Shown here: positions 39,429 to 50,874 of the stretch, piece after piece
Numbering within the stretch: position 1 is the first letter of the stretch
How the letters are laid out: each line of letters starts with the position of its first letter
Assembly (NCBI RefSeq): GCF_000011305.1
Contig: NC_004369.1
Location: 2,542,001-2,606,000 of the forward strand
Source: Corynebacterium efficiens YS-314
GTDB lineage: Bacteria > Actinomycetota > Actinomycetes > Mycobacteriales > Mycobacteriaceae
Length of the DNA: 64,000 nt
Direction: 5' to 3'
Notes under the pieces: model-generated
Told to the model about the DNA's origin: nothing
Database searches by the model: none
Seen by the model: the letters and a program-made list of their open reading frames with translations, nothing else
Made by a program: the position numbers and the translations under genes

Positions 39429-40271
39429 ATGAAAACCATGACAGACACTCGAGACCATATCATCTCACAACTTTCCGTCGTTCCCAGCATCGAGCCCGCG
39501 GCCGAGGTCGAAGCCAGGGTGCAGTTCCTGGTGGATTACCTCCGGGTTTCCCATGCCCGGGGTTATGTCCTGGGTATCTCGGGCGGTCAGGATTCCACCA
39601 TCGCAGGTCGCCTGGCCCAGCTCGCTGTGGAACGCATCCGCCGTGAGGATGGCAGCGATCATCAGTTCGTCGGTGTGCGCCTACCCCACGGTTTGCAGGC
39701 AGATGAGGATGACGCCCTGGTGGCCCTCGACTTCATCCAGCCGGACCGCAGCATCAGTATCAACATCCGCGAGGCCACCGATGTCCTGTCGGCCGCCACC
39801 GCCGCCGCCCTCGGCATCGATGAACTGGGGGATTTCAACAAGGGCAATGTGAAGGCCCGTCAGCGGATGGTGGCACAGTACGCCATCGCCGGGGAGCTTG
39901 GGCTGCTGGTGGTGGGAACCGACCACGCGGCCGAGAACGTGACCGGTTTCTTCACCAAATACGGTGACGGGGCCGCTGATGTTCTCCCCCTCGCCGGGCT
40001 GACCAAGCGCCAGGGCGCACTGCTCCTCCAGCACCTCGGCGCCCCGGAGTCCACCTGGACCAAGGTTCCCACCGCCGATCTGGAGGAGGACCGCCCGGCG
40101 CTTCCCGATGAGGAGGCACTCGGTGTCACCTACCGGGAGATCGACACCTACCTGGAGAACAGCGGAGAGGTCTCCCCCGAGGCAGCCGCGCGCATTGAAC
40201 ACCTGTGGAAGGTCGGCCAGCATAAACGTCACATGCCGGTCACCCCACAGGATCAGTGGTGGCGTCAGTAG
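39429..40271 (+). CDS. nadE: Ammonia-dependent NAD synthetase
   Basis: 280-residue enzyme amidating deamido-NAD with ammonia and ATP. The PP-loop is [10 protein letters not shown] (about 48-57); [17 protein letters not shown] and [21 protein letters not shown] are conserved, and the C-terminus has QHKRHMP. There is no N-terminal glutaminase domain, so it is the short type. ATG 39429 or ATG 39438 could be the start. It closes the pathway that pncB feeds. Confidence 0.96.
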   Translation: MKTMTDTRDHIISQLSVVPSIEPAAEVEARVQFLVDYLRVSHARGYVLGISGGQDSTIAGRLAQLAVERIRREDGSDHQFVGVRLPHGLQADEDDALVALDFIQPDRSISINIREATDVLSAATAAALGIDELGDFNKGNVKARQRMVAQYAIAGELGLLVVGTDHAAENVTGFFTKYGDGAADVLPLAGLTKRQGALLLQHLGAPESTWTKVPTADLEEDRPALPDEEALGVTYREIDTYLENSGEVSPEAAARIEHLWKVGQHKRHMPVTPQDQWWRQ

Positions 40272-40278
40272 ACGGGGG

Positions 40279-41028
40279 TCAGCCCCACAGCTCGAGGGTC
40301 GCCTCCGCAGCCTGGATCAACGGGGCGGCATAACCCGGGCCGTGGGAGGATACATGGACGGCCAGGGGGTGCAGTTGATGCACCGGGGTGCGTGCCAACC
40401 ACCCATCACCCAATGGGTTGATCTCCTCATACCCGGCGCGGATCTGATCCAGGTGGGGTGCGCCGAACAGTGCCAGCATCGCCAGATCGGTTTCCGGGTG
40501 CCCGCCGTGCGCGGCTGGGTCAATCATCACCGGCCCCTGCATCCCGAACAGGAGATTCCCGCTCCACAGGTCACCATGGAGGCGGGCGGGGGTCACCTCG
40601 ACATCCTGTTGCCTGATCACCGCGCAGGCGGCCTGCACCGTGCGCAGACCGTCGGGGCTGAGGTGCGCGCGTCGATAAGCGTTTTCCGCAAAGGGCAGGA
40701 CACGTTGCTCCACGTAGAAATCAGCCCACCTGTCGGTGGGTGAGCAGTCCTGGCGTTGGGTGCCGATGTAGTTGGGTCCCTTCCAGCCCGGGGGTGGTGA
40801 GCCGAAGGCGGGTGCACCGGCGAGGTGGATGCGGGCGAGTTCCCGACCGGCGATACGGGCGGCTTCGGGTGTCGGCCGGGTGGTCTCGACCCTGACGGTG
40901 GAGATGTGGGTTTCATCCGCACTGACCACCCGGGCCACCGCATCAGAAGCCTCACCGAGCCAACTGAGCCCGGCGGCCTCAGCCAGTGCTGACTGGGGCT
41001 CGCCGGGCCTCTTGGTGAAGATCTCCAC
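40279..41028 (-). CDS. Fructosamine kinase-family protein
   Basis: 249 residues of the fructosamine-3-kinase (FN3K) family, which phosphorylates ketoamine sugars on proteins. The kinase-like catalytic motif is RLHGDLWSGNLLF, the metal motif is MIDPAAHGGHPETDLAML, and FYVEQRVLPF is typical. The start GTG 41028 lies seven bases after the preceding gene's stop, so the two are co-transcribed. Confidence 0.88.
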   Translation of the reverse strand: MEIFTKRPGEPQSALAEAAGLSWLGEASDAVARVVSADETHISTVRVETTRPTPEAARIAGRELARIHLAGAPAFGSPPPGWKGPNYIGTQRQDCSPTDRWADFYVEQRVLPFAENAYRRAHLSPDGLRTVQAACAVIRQQDVEVTPARLHGDLWSGNLLFGMQGPVMIDPAAHGGHPETDLAMLALFGAPHLDQIRAGYEEINPLGDGWLARTPVHQLHPLAVHVSSHGPGYAAPLIQAAEATLELWG

Positions 41029-41034
41029 GGTTGA

Positions 41035-41457
41035 TCAGTACCGCGCCGGTTCCTCACCGAGCTGGAACTCACGGCCGGTGATCTCATTCGGGGTGATGCG
41101 GACATAATTGTATTTCAGGGTGGGCACCCAGGGCTTGAGATCGAGCTCATCGACCTCCTGGATCTCCTTGAAGTCCTGCACCAGCTCCGCGTCGCCACGG
41201 ACCACCACGGACCAGGCCACACCATCCCTGACCTCATCCACCTCGAAGAGGACATCATGGTTGAGGGTGATGGTGAAGAGCTTGTTGCCCTCCGCGGTAC
41301 GGAAATAGAGGTTCTCACCATTGGTGACGTAGTTGATCGGGAAGATATCAAGATCATCGCCTCGACGGACGACAACCCGCCCGAGAGTGGTCCTTGCGAG
41401 TCGCTCCCTTGACTCCGCCTCGGTGAGTTCCTGAACTGGGCCGTTTACGTCTGACAT
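41035..41457 (-). CDS. Pyridoxamine 5'-phosphate oxidase-family flavoprotein
   Basis: About 140 residues with the split beta-barrel of FMN/heme/F420-binding proteins: LARTTLGRVVVRRGDDLDIFPINYV, LYFRTAEGNKL and VAWSVVVRGDAELV. Such proteins in actinobacteria bind FMN or F420; corynebacteria lack F420, so FMN is likelier, by inference. ATG 41457 has GGGAG upstream; an in-frame ATG at 41526 adds 23 residues. Linked to the fructosamine kinase gene. Confidence 0.83.
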   Translation of the reverse strand: MSDVNGPVQELTEAESRERLARTTLGRVVVRRGDDLDIFPINYVTNGENLYFRTAEGNKLFTITLNHDVLFEVDEVRDGVAWSVVVRGDAELVQDFKEIQEVDELDLKPWVPTLKYNYVRITPNEITGREFQLGEEPARY

Positions 41458-41561
41458 CGCTGCAACACTCCCTGGTGATGGATGAGAGGCCTGGAGGAGA
41501 CACTCCAGGTTAGAAATGTTTTCCATTAACCAGTTTACCCGCCGGCGCTCATCCCGGGGGT

Positions 41562-42614
41562 CTAATGAATACGCACCGCCGTGCGGCCATGCAGCTTCCC
41601 GGCCATGAGATCAACCCCCGCCTGGGGCACGTCACGGAGCTCAATGACGGTGGTCATGGCATCGAGCACGTCAGGGTCCAGGTACTCCGAGAGCAGCGTC
41701 CAGGCACGTTGCCGCAGCTCACGGGGCGCATCGACGGAGTTGATCCCCACCAGGTGCACACCCCTGAGGATGAACGGGAGCACGGTCGCCGGCAGATCGG
41801 CACCCTGTGCCAGACCACAGGCGGTGACGATTCCACCCCACCTGGTCTGCGCGAGGGCGTTGACAAGTGTGTGCGATCCCACTGAATCCACCACACCCGC
41901 CCAGCGGGCTTTCTGCAGGGGTCGGCCCTGTTCGCTCAACCCGGCGCGGTCGATGATCTCCGATGCACCCAGACCCGTGAGGTAGTCCGCGTGCTCCTCC
42001 CGGCGTCCCGTGACCGCCGCGGTGGTGTAGCCCAGCTGGTTGAGCAGATGCAGGGCGATGGATCCCACGCCACCGGTGGCACCGGTCACCAGGATCTCCC
42101 CGTCCCCGGGTGTCACCCCCTGGTGCAGGAGGGCATCCACGCACAGGGCCGCGGTGTAACCCGCGGTGCCGAGCGCCCCGACCTGTTGTGCGCTGAGGTT
42201 ATAGGGAATGTGGAGGGTATGGTCTGATTCCACCCACAGCCTGCGGGTGTAGCCGCCGTGACGGTTCTCCCCCAGTCCGGCACCGTTGACCACCACCTCA
42301 TCCCCACGCGCGAAACGCGGGTTGTGGGATTCAATGACCGTGCCCACCGCATCGATGCCGGGGATCAGTGGCCAGGTGCGCACCACCCCCTGGTCCCCGC
42401 GCAACGCCATCGCATCCTTGTAGTTCAGGCTGCTCCAGCCCACCTCGATGAGCAGGTCACCATCTCCGAGGAACTCCGGCTGGGCGGAGGTGTCTGTGTA
42501 GGAGACGGTGATCTCCGGTTGGCCATCCCCCGCCGTGGAATCAGCATGGGTATCAGCCTTGGAGACGACGATGCTGTTGATCTGGTCTGTATTGTCTGGC
42601 GTCGTTGATGTCAT
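41562..42614 (-). CDS. Acryloyl-CoA reductase-like zinc-free MDR (AcuI/YhdH type)
   Basis: 350-residue medium-chain reductase of the YhdH/AcuI type, NADPH dependent: EVGWSSLNYKDAMALRGDQGVV, GIDAVGTVIESHNPRFARGDEV, and the nucleotide motif VTGATGGVGSIALHLL. The C-terminal LPFILRGVHLVGINSVDAP is diagnostic. ATG 42614 has TACACT about nine bases upstream, suggesting a leaderless message. The proposed reaction, reduction of acryloyl-CoA or quinones, is inferred from the family. Confidence 0.87.
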   Translation of the reverse strand: MTSTTPDNTDQINSIVVSKADTHADSTAGDGQPEITVSYTDTSAQPEFLGDGDLLIEVGWSSLNYKDAMALRGDQGVVRTWPLIPGIDAVGTVIESHNPRFARGDEVVVNGAGLGENRHGGYTRRLWVESDHTLHIPYNLSAQQVGALGTAGYTAALCVDALLHQGVTPGDGEILVTGATGGVGSIALHLLNQLGYTTAAVTGRREEHADYLTGLGASEIIDRAGLSEQGRPLQKARWAGVVDSVGSHTLVNALAQTRWGGIVTACGLAQGADLPATVLPFILRGVHLVGINSVDAPRELRQRAWTLLSEYLDPDVLDAMTTVIELRDVPQAGVDLMAGKLHGRTAVRIH

Positions 42615-42706
42615 GTCGCCCAAGTGTAATGAAAACAACCCACCGGTTGCGGGGATTCACCGGGCCGTTCCGATGGGCCGTTCGCAACCCAATCTCGTGA
42701 CACAGA

Positions 42707-42745
42707 AAAACCCTGTTCCATCCTCAGGGGGTGGAACAGGGTTTT
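42707..42745 (-). terminator. Terminator downstream of tRNA-Ala
   Basis: AAAACCCTGTTCCA / TGGAACAGGGTTTT, 14-bp arms, loop about 11 bases. It sits just past the 3' end of the tRNA at 42755. Confidence 0.9.
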
Positions 42746-42754
42746 CTTATCCAG

Positions 42755-42827
42755 TGGAGCTAACGGGATTCGAACCCGTGACCCCCACACTGCCAGTGTG
42801 GTGCGCTACCAGCTGCGCCATAGCCCC
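42755..42827 (-). tRNA. tRNA-Ala (anticodon GGC), copy 1
   Basis: 73-base cloverleaf: acceptor GGGGCTA / TAGCTCC, anticodon arm CCACA-CTGGCAG-TGTGG (GGC), T arm ACGGG-TTCGAAT-CCCGT. Discriminator A, no encoded CCA. Confidence 0.96.
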
Positions 42828-42858
42828 GTGCATATTCAATTAGTGGGATTCAACCCAG

Positions 42859-42931
42859 TGGAGCTAACGGGATTCGAACCCGTGACCCCCACACTGCCAG
42901 TGTGGTGCGCTACCAGCTGCGCCATAGCCCC
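42859..42931 (-). tRNA. tRNA-Ala (anticodon GGC), copy 2
   Basis: Identical in sequence to copy 1, 31 bases away. It is upstream of copy 1 on the transcribed strand, so both could be on one transcript ending at 42707. Confidence 0.96.
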
Positions 42932-43076
42932 GCTTTCAACTCATGTAAATCTACATCCCACCCGGTGTTTTATCCAAATCGGCAGGTTGTGCAGTTATCC
43001 CCCCCTCCATCCCCCAGCCCTCACCGGCCGCTCCGTCACACCGGTCGCCTCCCTGATTGGCAACCCACAGAATGCG

Positions 43077-43112
43077 GTGATCCCCCGCCCGGGAGACTGG
43101 GTGGGGGATCAC
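43077..43112 (-). terminator. Terminator after DsbA-like gene
   Basis: GTGATCCCCCGCCC / GGGTGGGGGATCAC arms with one G-T wobble pair, 25 bases past the stop. Confidence 0.85.
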
Positions 43113-43136
43113 ATTCAGGAGAGGTACCGCAGTGGG

Positions 43137-43874
43137 TCAGGCCCGCTGTGCGCGCAGGTACTCGATCCACTGGTTGATGTCATCAACCGGCAGATCCTGG
43201 CCGTCCTGCAGGACACGTGGGGAGGAGACGGAACCGGTCTGCTGGTTGAGCAGCTCGGCGTTGGAGGTGGCTATCTCCACGGCCCGCTCGATGTTGTCAC
43301 CGTTGCGGATGGCGTCCACAACGCTGGACTCCGCACCCATGTGGCCGGCGGCATCGGCGAAGTCATCATTGGTCCACTGGTTGATCACGTCATCCTGCTC
43401 CTCCAGGAGCAGGGTGCGGTAGTTCCAGTACAGATCGGAGTCACCGGAATCGGCTACAGCGAGGATGGCTGCGAGGGAACGGGTGGAGTGTCCCTCGGCA
43501 TTACCCCGGTCCAGGAAGTTGAGGGAATGGACCTCGACGACCAGGTCACCGGATTCGATGTCGGCCCTCATGTCATCATCGGTGTTCTCTGCGAGGAGTG
43601 CACAGTAGCTGCAGGAGAAGTCCTCGTAGAGCTGGACCACATCGGCATCGTCGGCTGCGCCGTCCTCGGCCTCCAGGGTGATTTTGTCCTCGTTGAGGGT
43701 GGCGCTGATGGAGGTATTCTCATACTCCCGGTCCGCGACGAATTCCGTCTTTGCCCCCTGACCGTTGATGACGATGTAGGCGACAACGACGATCGCCACG
43801 ACCACAACGGCAACCAGTGCCCAGAGGAAAGCCTTGCTGCCTCCCTGGTTGGGGTTTTGTACTTTGTTGCTCAT
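43137..43874 (-). CDS. Membrane-anchored DsbA-like thiol oxidoreductase
   Basis: 245 residues: cytoplasmic N-tail, one transmembrane helix (about 16-37), then an extracytoplasmic thioredoxin fold with CSYC (88-91) in LYEDFSCSYCALL. The NQQTGSVSSPRVLQDG segment has the cis-Pro loop position (SSPRV). This suits disulfide bond formation in exported proteins. ATG 43874 is the start. The next gene, pgm, is unrelated. Confidence 0.88.
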   Translation of the reverse strand: MSNKVQNPNQGGSKAFLWALVAVVVVAIVVVAYIVINGQGAKTEFVADREYENTSISATLNEDKITLEAEDGAADDADVVQLYEDFSCSYCALLAENTDDDMRADIESGDLVVEVHSLNFLDRGNAEGHSTRSLAAILAVADSGDSDLYWNYRTLLLEEQDDVINQWTNDDFADAAGHMGAESSVVDAIRNGDNIERAVEIATSNAELLNQQTGSVSSPRVLQDGQDLPVDDINQWIEYLRAQRA

Positions 43875-44062
43875 GTAATGCCTTACCTTGTTTTCCTATG
43901 TTGTTTTCCCGCGCGCCGATCGGGGTGCCCCTCACGCGCCTTGAGCAGAACCGGTGTCCCACCCCTGCGGTGCGGAACTACCGCAAACGGGCATGACCTT
44001 AGACTTTAAACCATCAACCGGTTGTTTGACATGTCCACTACTGCCCCACCAGTGAGCATGCT

Positions 44063-45727
<1,665 letters not shown>

Positions 45728-45857
45728 GTGTGCTGCTCCTTATGAAAAATGACTCGTGCAGGTTTCAATCCCTGTCTGCTATCCCTGTCCATCATTCCCC
45801 CAAACACGCCCGTTTGCAGGGGATGGGCGAAAATTCGGGCGGGTAGACTCCGGTTTC

Positions 45858-46172
45858 ATGCCGAAACTCTGGGAGGGCCTGTCCGTCGGTGCCGGCGCGG
45901 CGGTGGGTGCCTGCGCGCGCCTGGCGCTGACGATGCAGTTCGGCGAGGGTCTGTGGCCGATCCTCGCCATCAACATGCTGGGTTCCTTCCTCATGGGACG
46001 CTACCGACCGGGCCCGTTCTGGGGTACGGGTGTGCTGGGTGGTTTCACCACCTTCTCCGCCTTCGCGGTGGTGCTTGTCGACGTCCCCCTCCCGCACGCC
46101 GTCGCCTACCTCACCGTGACCGTGGTGAGCTGCGTGGCAGCATGGCTGATGGGCAACCGGTGGTCAGCATGA
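45858..46172 (+). CDS. crcB: Fluoride ion channel subunit CrcB/Fluc (1)
   Basis: 104 residues, four membrane helices, Fluc family. GAAVGACARLAL and INMLGSFLMG (the pore Asn) and GGFTTFSAFAV are diagnostic. ATG 45858 was chosen because it gives the family length. It overlaps crcB2 by four bases (ATGA). Divergent from pgm with 130 bases between. No fluoride riboswitch motif was recognised upstream. Confidence 0.92.
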   Translation: MPKLWEGLSVGAGAAVGACARLALTMQFGEGLWPILAINMLGSFLMGRYRPGPFWGTGVLGGFTTFSAFAVVLVDVPLPHAVAYLTVTVVSCVAAWLMGNRWSA

Positions 46173-46504
46173 TCTTCGTTGTGGTGGCCGCAGGTGCCTT
46201 CGTCGGTGGGGCCCTGCGGTGGGCACTGACCCGGTTGCTGCCCGCCCGGCGGGGAACGCTTACCGCCAACACCCTGGCCTGCCTGGTTGCCGGGATCGTC
46301 ATCGGCAGTGCATTACCCGTGCTGGAGACAGCGCTCCTGGTCACCGGTTTCTGTGGGGCGCTGTCCACCTGGTCCACCCTGGCCCGGGAACTGGGGGAAC
46401 TGTGCAGAAAACGGGCCTGGGGTGGGCTGGTGGCCTATGGTGGGACCACCCTGGTGCTGGGCATCGTGGCGGTCCAGGTGGGGTTGCAGATGCCGGTGCC
46501 CTAA
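46169..46504 (+). CDS. crcB: Fluoride ion channel subunit CrcB/Fluc (2)
   Basis: 111-residue partner of the overlapping crcB1. It has GAFVGGALRWALTRLLP, the TLTANTLACLVAGIVIGS helix and GFCGALSTWSTLARE. In paired systems the two subunits form a heterodimeric fluoride exporter. The stop overlaps the converging DUF1648 gene stop. Confidence 0.92.
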   Translation: MIFVVVAAGAFVGGALRWALTRLLPARRGTLTANTLACLVAGIVIGSALPVLETALLVTGFCGALSTWSTLARELGELCRKRAWGGLVAYGGTTLVLGIVAVQVGLQMPVP

Positions 46505-47244
46505 CGGAACGCGGCGATAATCACCCACACCAGCAGCGCGCCGGGGATGAGCACAAGCAGGAGGAAGGCCCATGCCCGGCCGGCGGGTTGCCCGAGGTTG
46601 AAGGTGAAGTTGGTGCCGGTGCCGGTGTCCACCAGGATGCGTTTATCCTCGGGGTCGTTGTAGAAGATCCCCCAGGCCTTCCCCTGCTCGCCCGGTTCCT
46701 TGGGATATTTCCGCTCCACCGCCTTCTGTTCCTTCACCAGCATCCACATGAGTAGTCCGCAGAGCGCGAAGATGGCAGCCAGTGACAGGGGTAGTCCCCA
46801 CCGGTTGTGGTCGGCGGTGTAACTGCGTGCCAGCATGAACAACACCAGCAGGTTGAGGGTGAACATGAACCAGCCCAGGTGCCGCTGTGTCGCACGGTAA
46901 CCGTGCCAGGTGCGGTGGGCCTCATTGGGGTTCTTCGCCCCACCGGGGCCGGTGATATACCCCGACTGCATGGAGATCATCGCCTCCGCGGCGAGGTGAC
47001 TGAGTATCAGCACGACAGGACCCAGCAGGATGTTGAACAGGAACCCGCCCAGGGTCTTCTCCCGGAAGCCATCCGCCTCGCCCGCGGCGTTCCAGTGGAT
47101 GGGCATCGGGTCGGGGATGTCCGGGTAGTAGACCACGAGCAGGGTGAGCACCACGATCACGGTGGAGGCCACCGTGGCCAGGATCCAACCCCAGTTCATC
47201 GGGATCTTCGGCAGATCGGGCATGCGCTTGTCTGTTCGCCTCAC
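46501..47244 (-). CDS. DUF1648 membrane protein
   Basis: About 247 residues with six or so hydrophobic helices. PDIPDPMPIHWNAAGEADGF after the first helix is the DUF1648 signature. The C-terminal half, with EKQ-type KAVERKYPKEP and a FYNDPEDKRILVDTGTGTNFTFN extracellular or cytoplasmic segment, is shared by actinobacterial relatives. GTG 47244 was chosen because TACCAT nine bases upstream may be a leaderless promoter; ATG 47223 is the alternative. No function is known. Confidence 0.8.
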   Translation of the reverse strand: MRRTDKRMPDLPKIPMNWGWILATVASTVIVVLTLLVVYYPDIPDPMPIHWNAAGEADGFREKTLGGFLFNILLGPVVLILSHLAAEAMISMQSGYITGPGGAKNPNEAHRTWHGYRATQRHLGWFMFTLNLLVLFMLARSYTADHNRWGLPLSLAAIFALCGLLMWMLVKEQKAVERKYPKEPGEQGKAWGIFYNDPEDKRILVDTGTGTNFTFNLGQPAGRAWAFLLLVLIPGALLVWVIIAAFR

Positions 47245-47279
47245 AGTGCCAGATGGTAGCAAGGCCCCTCGAACACGCA

Positions 47280-47310
47280 GAAGCTCCCCACCACACGGGC
47301 AGGGAGCTTC
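47280..47310 (-). terminator. Terminator after ABC permease
   Basis: GAAGCTCCC / GGGAGCTTC stem with a 13-base loop, just beyond the 47325 stop. Confidence 0.8.
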
Positions 47311-47324
47311 GTCGTCGGGATGCG

Positions 47325-49889
47325 TTAGTCCGCGATGGCCTCCAACGGAGGAGTCTTGGCAGCCTTGTGCGCCGGCCACAGTGCCGCGATGACACCGACC
47401 ACGGCGGCACCCAACAGCATCAGGGCCAGCTGACCCCACGGCACGGTGGCGGGGGCATCAAGCCCCTCACCGGACATCACCGTGACAAAGGCCCAGCCCA
47501 GTCCGAGACCGATGAGCATACCCACGAGCGCACCGTAGATGGCGATCTGAACAGATTCCAGGGTGATCATGGTGCGGACCTGACCACGCCCGGTACCCAC
47601 CGCCCGGAGCATACCGATCTCCTGACGGCGTTCAATGACATTGAGTGCCAGGGTGTTGATGATGCCGATGATCGCCACGATCACCGCCAGCGCCAACAGC
47701 GCGTACAGGATGTTCATCATGGTGTTGATGATCTGGACGGTCTCACCGGCGTACTCGGTGGAACTCTGGACCTTGACCACGATGTACTCGGCCACCGCGT
47801 CCTCAATGTCGGCGCGGGCCTGTTCCGGATCCACACCCTCGGCGACATTGGCCAGGATCAGCTGGGGAATGGTCCGCCCCTCAAGCGGGGTGTCGGCGAA
47901 GGAGGCCTCAGACACCATGAAGTTGCCGAGCACCATGTTCTCGTCATAGACACCAACCAGTTCCACCTCACCGATGGGCTGACCGGCGGCGTTGAGTGGA
48001 TAGGTGCCACCGAGTTCCCAGCCGGCGGATTCCGCAAATGGCTTCGAGGCGATGAAACCCGACTCGGTGAGATCCAGGGTGCCCTCCACACCTTCTGCGA
48101 CGATGAGCTCCCCGATGTTGCCATCAGCGGTGAAACTCATCGATTGCGGGCCACCGACAAAGGAGGACTGGCCGTCGATGTCCACGAGGTTGGCACCAAC
48201 GGTGGACACCTCGGACACACTGTCCAGGGCGGCCACATCACCGGCGGCCTCCCGGGGCAGGGTGATGGAACCACCCGAGGGGCCGGTCAGCACATAATCG
48301 GCGCTGACCTGCTCCTCCATGAGATCACTGACGGCCTCCTTCATGGTGGCCGACAGCATGCCGATCGCGGTGACCAGCGCGATACCCAGGGTCAGCGCGA
48401 AGGCGGTGGTGGCGGTACGACGCGGGTTACGTCGGGAGTTGGTGGATGCCAGACGCCCGACCGCACCGAAGGGTGCCCCCAGGATCCGCCCCAGTCCGCC
48501 GACCACGGGGATGGACAGTGCCGGGGAGAAGAAGAAGGTACCCACGATGACGAACAGGGCACCGAAGCCCACCATGATGGCACGGGTGGTGGTGGAGGAA
48601 TCCTCCAGGGCGGCACCCGCGATGGCGAGGATGATGCCCAGCACCAGGATGATGCCGCCGGTGATGGTGCGTCCCGCCATGGAGCGGACGGTGGTGGATT
48701 CGATGGCGCGCATGGCCTCGACAGGTTTGACCTGACCTGCACGCCGGGCCGGTGCCCAGGCACTGATGACCGTGACGATGGTGCCGAGCACCAGGGCGGT
48801 GATCACCGCGGCCGGGGTGAGACCGAGGCTGCTGCCCATGGGCATCCCCAGGTTGTTGAGCACGGCGGAGATGGCCGCCACCAGTCCCATGCCACCGAGG
48901 ACACCCAGGGCGGAACCGAACAGACCCACCACAATCGCCTCGAACACCACGGAGGTGGTCAGCTGCGGTCGGGAGACTCCGAGTGCACGCAGCAGGGCGA
49001 ATTCACGCATCCGCTGCGCCACGATCATGGAGAAGGTGTTGGCGATGATGAAGGTACCCACCAGCAGCGCAATGAGGCCGAAGGCGACCAGGAAGTACTG
49101 GACGAAGCTGAGGGCATCACGGATGACACCGGTGATCTCCTCGACGAGGGCCTCACCGGTTTCGATCTGGTAGTCGGGACCGAGGTCGGTGCTGAGGGCG
49201 TCGACAAGCGCCTGGGGGTCCGTGCCCTCCGTCGCGGAGATGATCACGGTGGGGACGGTCTCCCCGTCGAGATACCGCTCGGTGTAGGCCTCCTCGGACA
49301 TCGCCAGGCGGATACCACCCATGGAGGCGGCTTCCTCCTCCAAAGTGGTGGTGCCGGTGATGGTCACGGTGTAACGGCCACCGGAATCCACCACCAGCAG
49401 CGTGTCACCGATGCCGATGCCATACTCCTCCACGGCGGAATCATTGATCAGGACCTCCTCGGTGCCCTCGGGCAGCTCACCCTCGCCGAGCTGGTAGGGC
49501 ATGCCCACAGCTTCCGCGGGGTCGTAGAAGATCCCGAGGGAGGAAGTGCCCGAGCCTGTCTGGATGGCCTTGGCGTCCTCGGTGGCCAGGACGATACTCT
49601 GGCTGGCGTCGATATTGAGGTTGGCTACGTCATCGCGGGCGCGGATCTCCTCGACGGTTTCCACCGGGATGCCGTCGATGTTCTCCCCCGGGGACACCAC
49701 CACATCCACACCGTCCAGCGAGCTGGAGATCGCCTCATCGAAGGTGGAGGACAGCGCGTTGGTGAACATCATGGATCCGGAGACGAACGCCGTACCCAGC
49801 ACCACGGCCAACACGGTCAGGAACAACCTGACCTTGTGCGCGGCAATGTTGCGCAGGCTCACCCTGCGCATGGTTGATCCGGAACTCAT
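47325..49889 (-). CDS. MacB/FtsX-type ABC transporter permease
   Basis: 854-residue permease with two FtsX domains. An N-terminal helix (FLTVLAVVLGTAF) and a periplasmic-type domain are followed by three helices, then a second such set at the C-terminus ending NTLALNVIERRQEIGMLRAVGTGRGQ and a last helix bundle. Between them is DSSTTTRAIMVGFGALF. The double-FtsX layout with a separate ATPase is usual for actinobacterial lipoprotein- or peptide-export/resistance systems. The start overlaps the ATPase stop by one base (TAATG). Confidence 0.9.
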   Translation of the reverse strand: MSSGSTMRRVSLRNIAAHKVRLFLTVLAVVLGTAFVSGSMMFTNALSSTFDEAISSSLDGVDVVVSPGENIDGIPVETVEEIRARDDVANLNIDASQSIVLATEDAKAIQTGSGTSSLGIFYDPAEAVGMPYQLGEGELPEGTEEVLINDSAVEEYGIGIGDTLLVVDSGGRYTVTITGTTTLEEEAASMGGIRLAMSEEAYTERYLDGETVPTVIISATEGTDPQALVDALSTDLGPDYQIETGEALVEEITGVIRDALSFVQYFLVAFGLIALLVGTFIIANTFSMIVAQRMREFALLRALGVSRPQLTTSVVFEAIVVGLFGSALGVLGGMGLVAAISAVLNNLGMPMGSSLGLTPAAVITALVLGTIVTVISAWAPARRAGQVKPVEAMRAIESTTVRSMAGRTITGGIILVLGIILAIAGAALEDSSTTTRAIMVGFGALFVIVGTFFFSPALSIPVVGGLGRILGAPFGAVGRLASTNSRRNPRRTATTAFALTLGIALVTAIGMLSATMKEAVSDLMEEQVSADYVLTGPSGGSITLPREAAGDVAALDSVSEVSTVGANLVDIDGQSSFVGGPQSMSFTADGNIGELIVAEGVEGTLDLTESGFIASKPFAESAGWELGGTYPLNAAGQPIGEVELVGVYDENMVLGNFMVSEASFADTPLEGRTIPQLILANVAEGVDPEQARADIEDAVAEYIVVKVQSSTEYAGETVQIINTMMNILYALLALAVIVAIIGIINTLALNVIERRQEIGMLRAVGTGRGQVRTMITLESVQIAIYGALVGMLIGLGLGWAFVTVMSGEGLDAPATVPWGQLALMLLGAAVVGVIAALWPAHKAAKTPPLEAIAD

Positions 49890-50710
49890 TACTTGACGTC
49901 CTCGATTCCGGTCATGGTGGCCAGGATGTCATCGATCTTCGGATCGATGATCTCATTGACCACACGGCCGTCGGCGAGGAAGATGACGCGATCAGCGTAG
50001 GAGGCAGCGCGGGCGTCGTGGGTGACGATGACCACGGTCTGGTCATCCTTGTCCACAGCAGTGCGCAGGATGTTGAGCACCTCTGCGGATGAGTTGGAAT
50101 CGAGGTTACCGGTCGGTTCATCACCGAAGATGATGTCGGGGCGGGAGACCAGGGCACGGGCACAGGCCACACGCTGCTGCTGTCCACCCGACAGCTCAGC
50201 CGGACGGTGCTTGAGACGCTCAGTCAGACCCAGGCGGGAGGTGACCTCCTCGAACCACTCCTGATCAACCTTGCGGCCGGCGATGTCGGTGGGCAGGGTG
50301 ATGTTCTCCGCAGCGGTGAGGGTGGGCACCAGGTTGAAGGACTGGAAGATGAACCCGAGGCGATCGCGGCGCAGTGCCGTCATCTCCTTGTCCCTGAGTG
50401 TGGACAGATCGGTCTCACCGATGAAGGCGGAACCGGAGGTCGCGGTATCCAGACCCGCCATGCAGTGCATGAGAGTGGACTTACCGGAACCGGACGGCCC
50501 CATGATGGCGGTGAATCTCCTCGCCTCGAACTCCACATTCACATGGTCCAGGGCGGTGACCGTGGTGTCACCCTGACCATAGGACTTGTGCAGATTCACG
50601 GCCCGTGCCGCAGCCTCACCCGCGACCGGACGGCCAGCATTGATGTCGGTGGCAGGGGTGAAGGAGTTCTCCGACCCCGTATCAGGAGTGTTGGCGGACT
50701 GGTTGCTCAT
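49889..50710 (-). CDS. ABC transporter ATP-binding protein (MacB/LolD type)
   Basis: 273 residues. Walker [10 protein letters not shown] (71-79), [15 protein letters not shown] signature and [18 protein letters not shown]alker B. A 40-residue Ser/Thr-rich N-terminal extension precedes the domain. ATG 50710 is used; the frame opens further to 50731. It forms an operon with the double-FtsX permease. The substrate is unknown. Confidence 0.92.
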   Translation of the reverse strand: MSNQSANTPDTGSENSFTPATDINAGRPVAGEAAARAVNLHKSYGQGDTTVTALDHVNVEFEARRFTAIMGPSGSGKSTLMHCMAGLDTATSGSAFIGETDLSTLRDKEMTALRRDRLGFIFQSFNLVPTLTAAENITLPTDIAGRKVDQEWFEEVTSRLGLTERLKHRPAELSGGQQQRVACARALVSRPDIIFGDEPTGNLDSNSSAEVLNILRTAVDKDDQTVVIVTHDARAASYADRVIFLADGRVVNEIIDPKIDDILATMTGIEDVK

Positions 50711-50874
50711 CAATTCGGGTGCTTTCCTCAAACTTGTTGCGCCCCGTGGGCGACTGCCACGGGGCCTGGGCTGGCTCGGCTATTGACGTGTTCAACGACG
50801 TGCTTGTCGACGATTACCCCTGTCAATCTACCGGAGGGCACATGGGCGGGAAATCAGGGAAGACCCCCAAAACA

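Noticed and set aside
45728..45857. Fluoride riboswitch before crcB
   Set aside because: The conserved crcB-motif sequences were not found.
47253..49877. An 874-codon open frame on the plus strand
   Set aside because: Opposite the FtsX permease, with low-complexity Gly/Asp/His composition.
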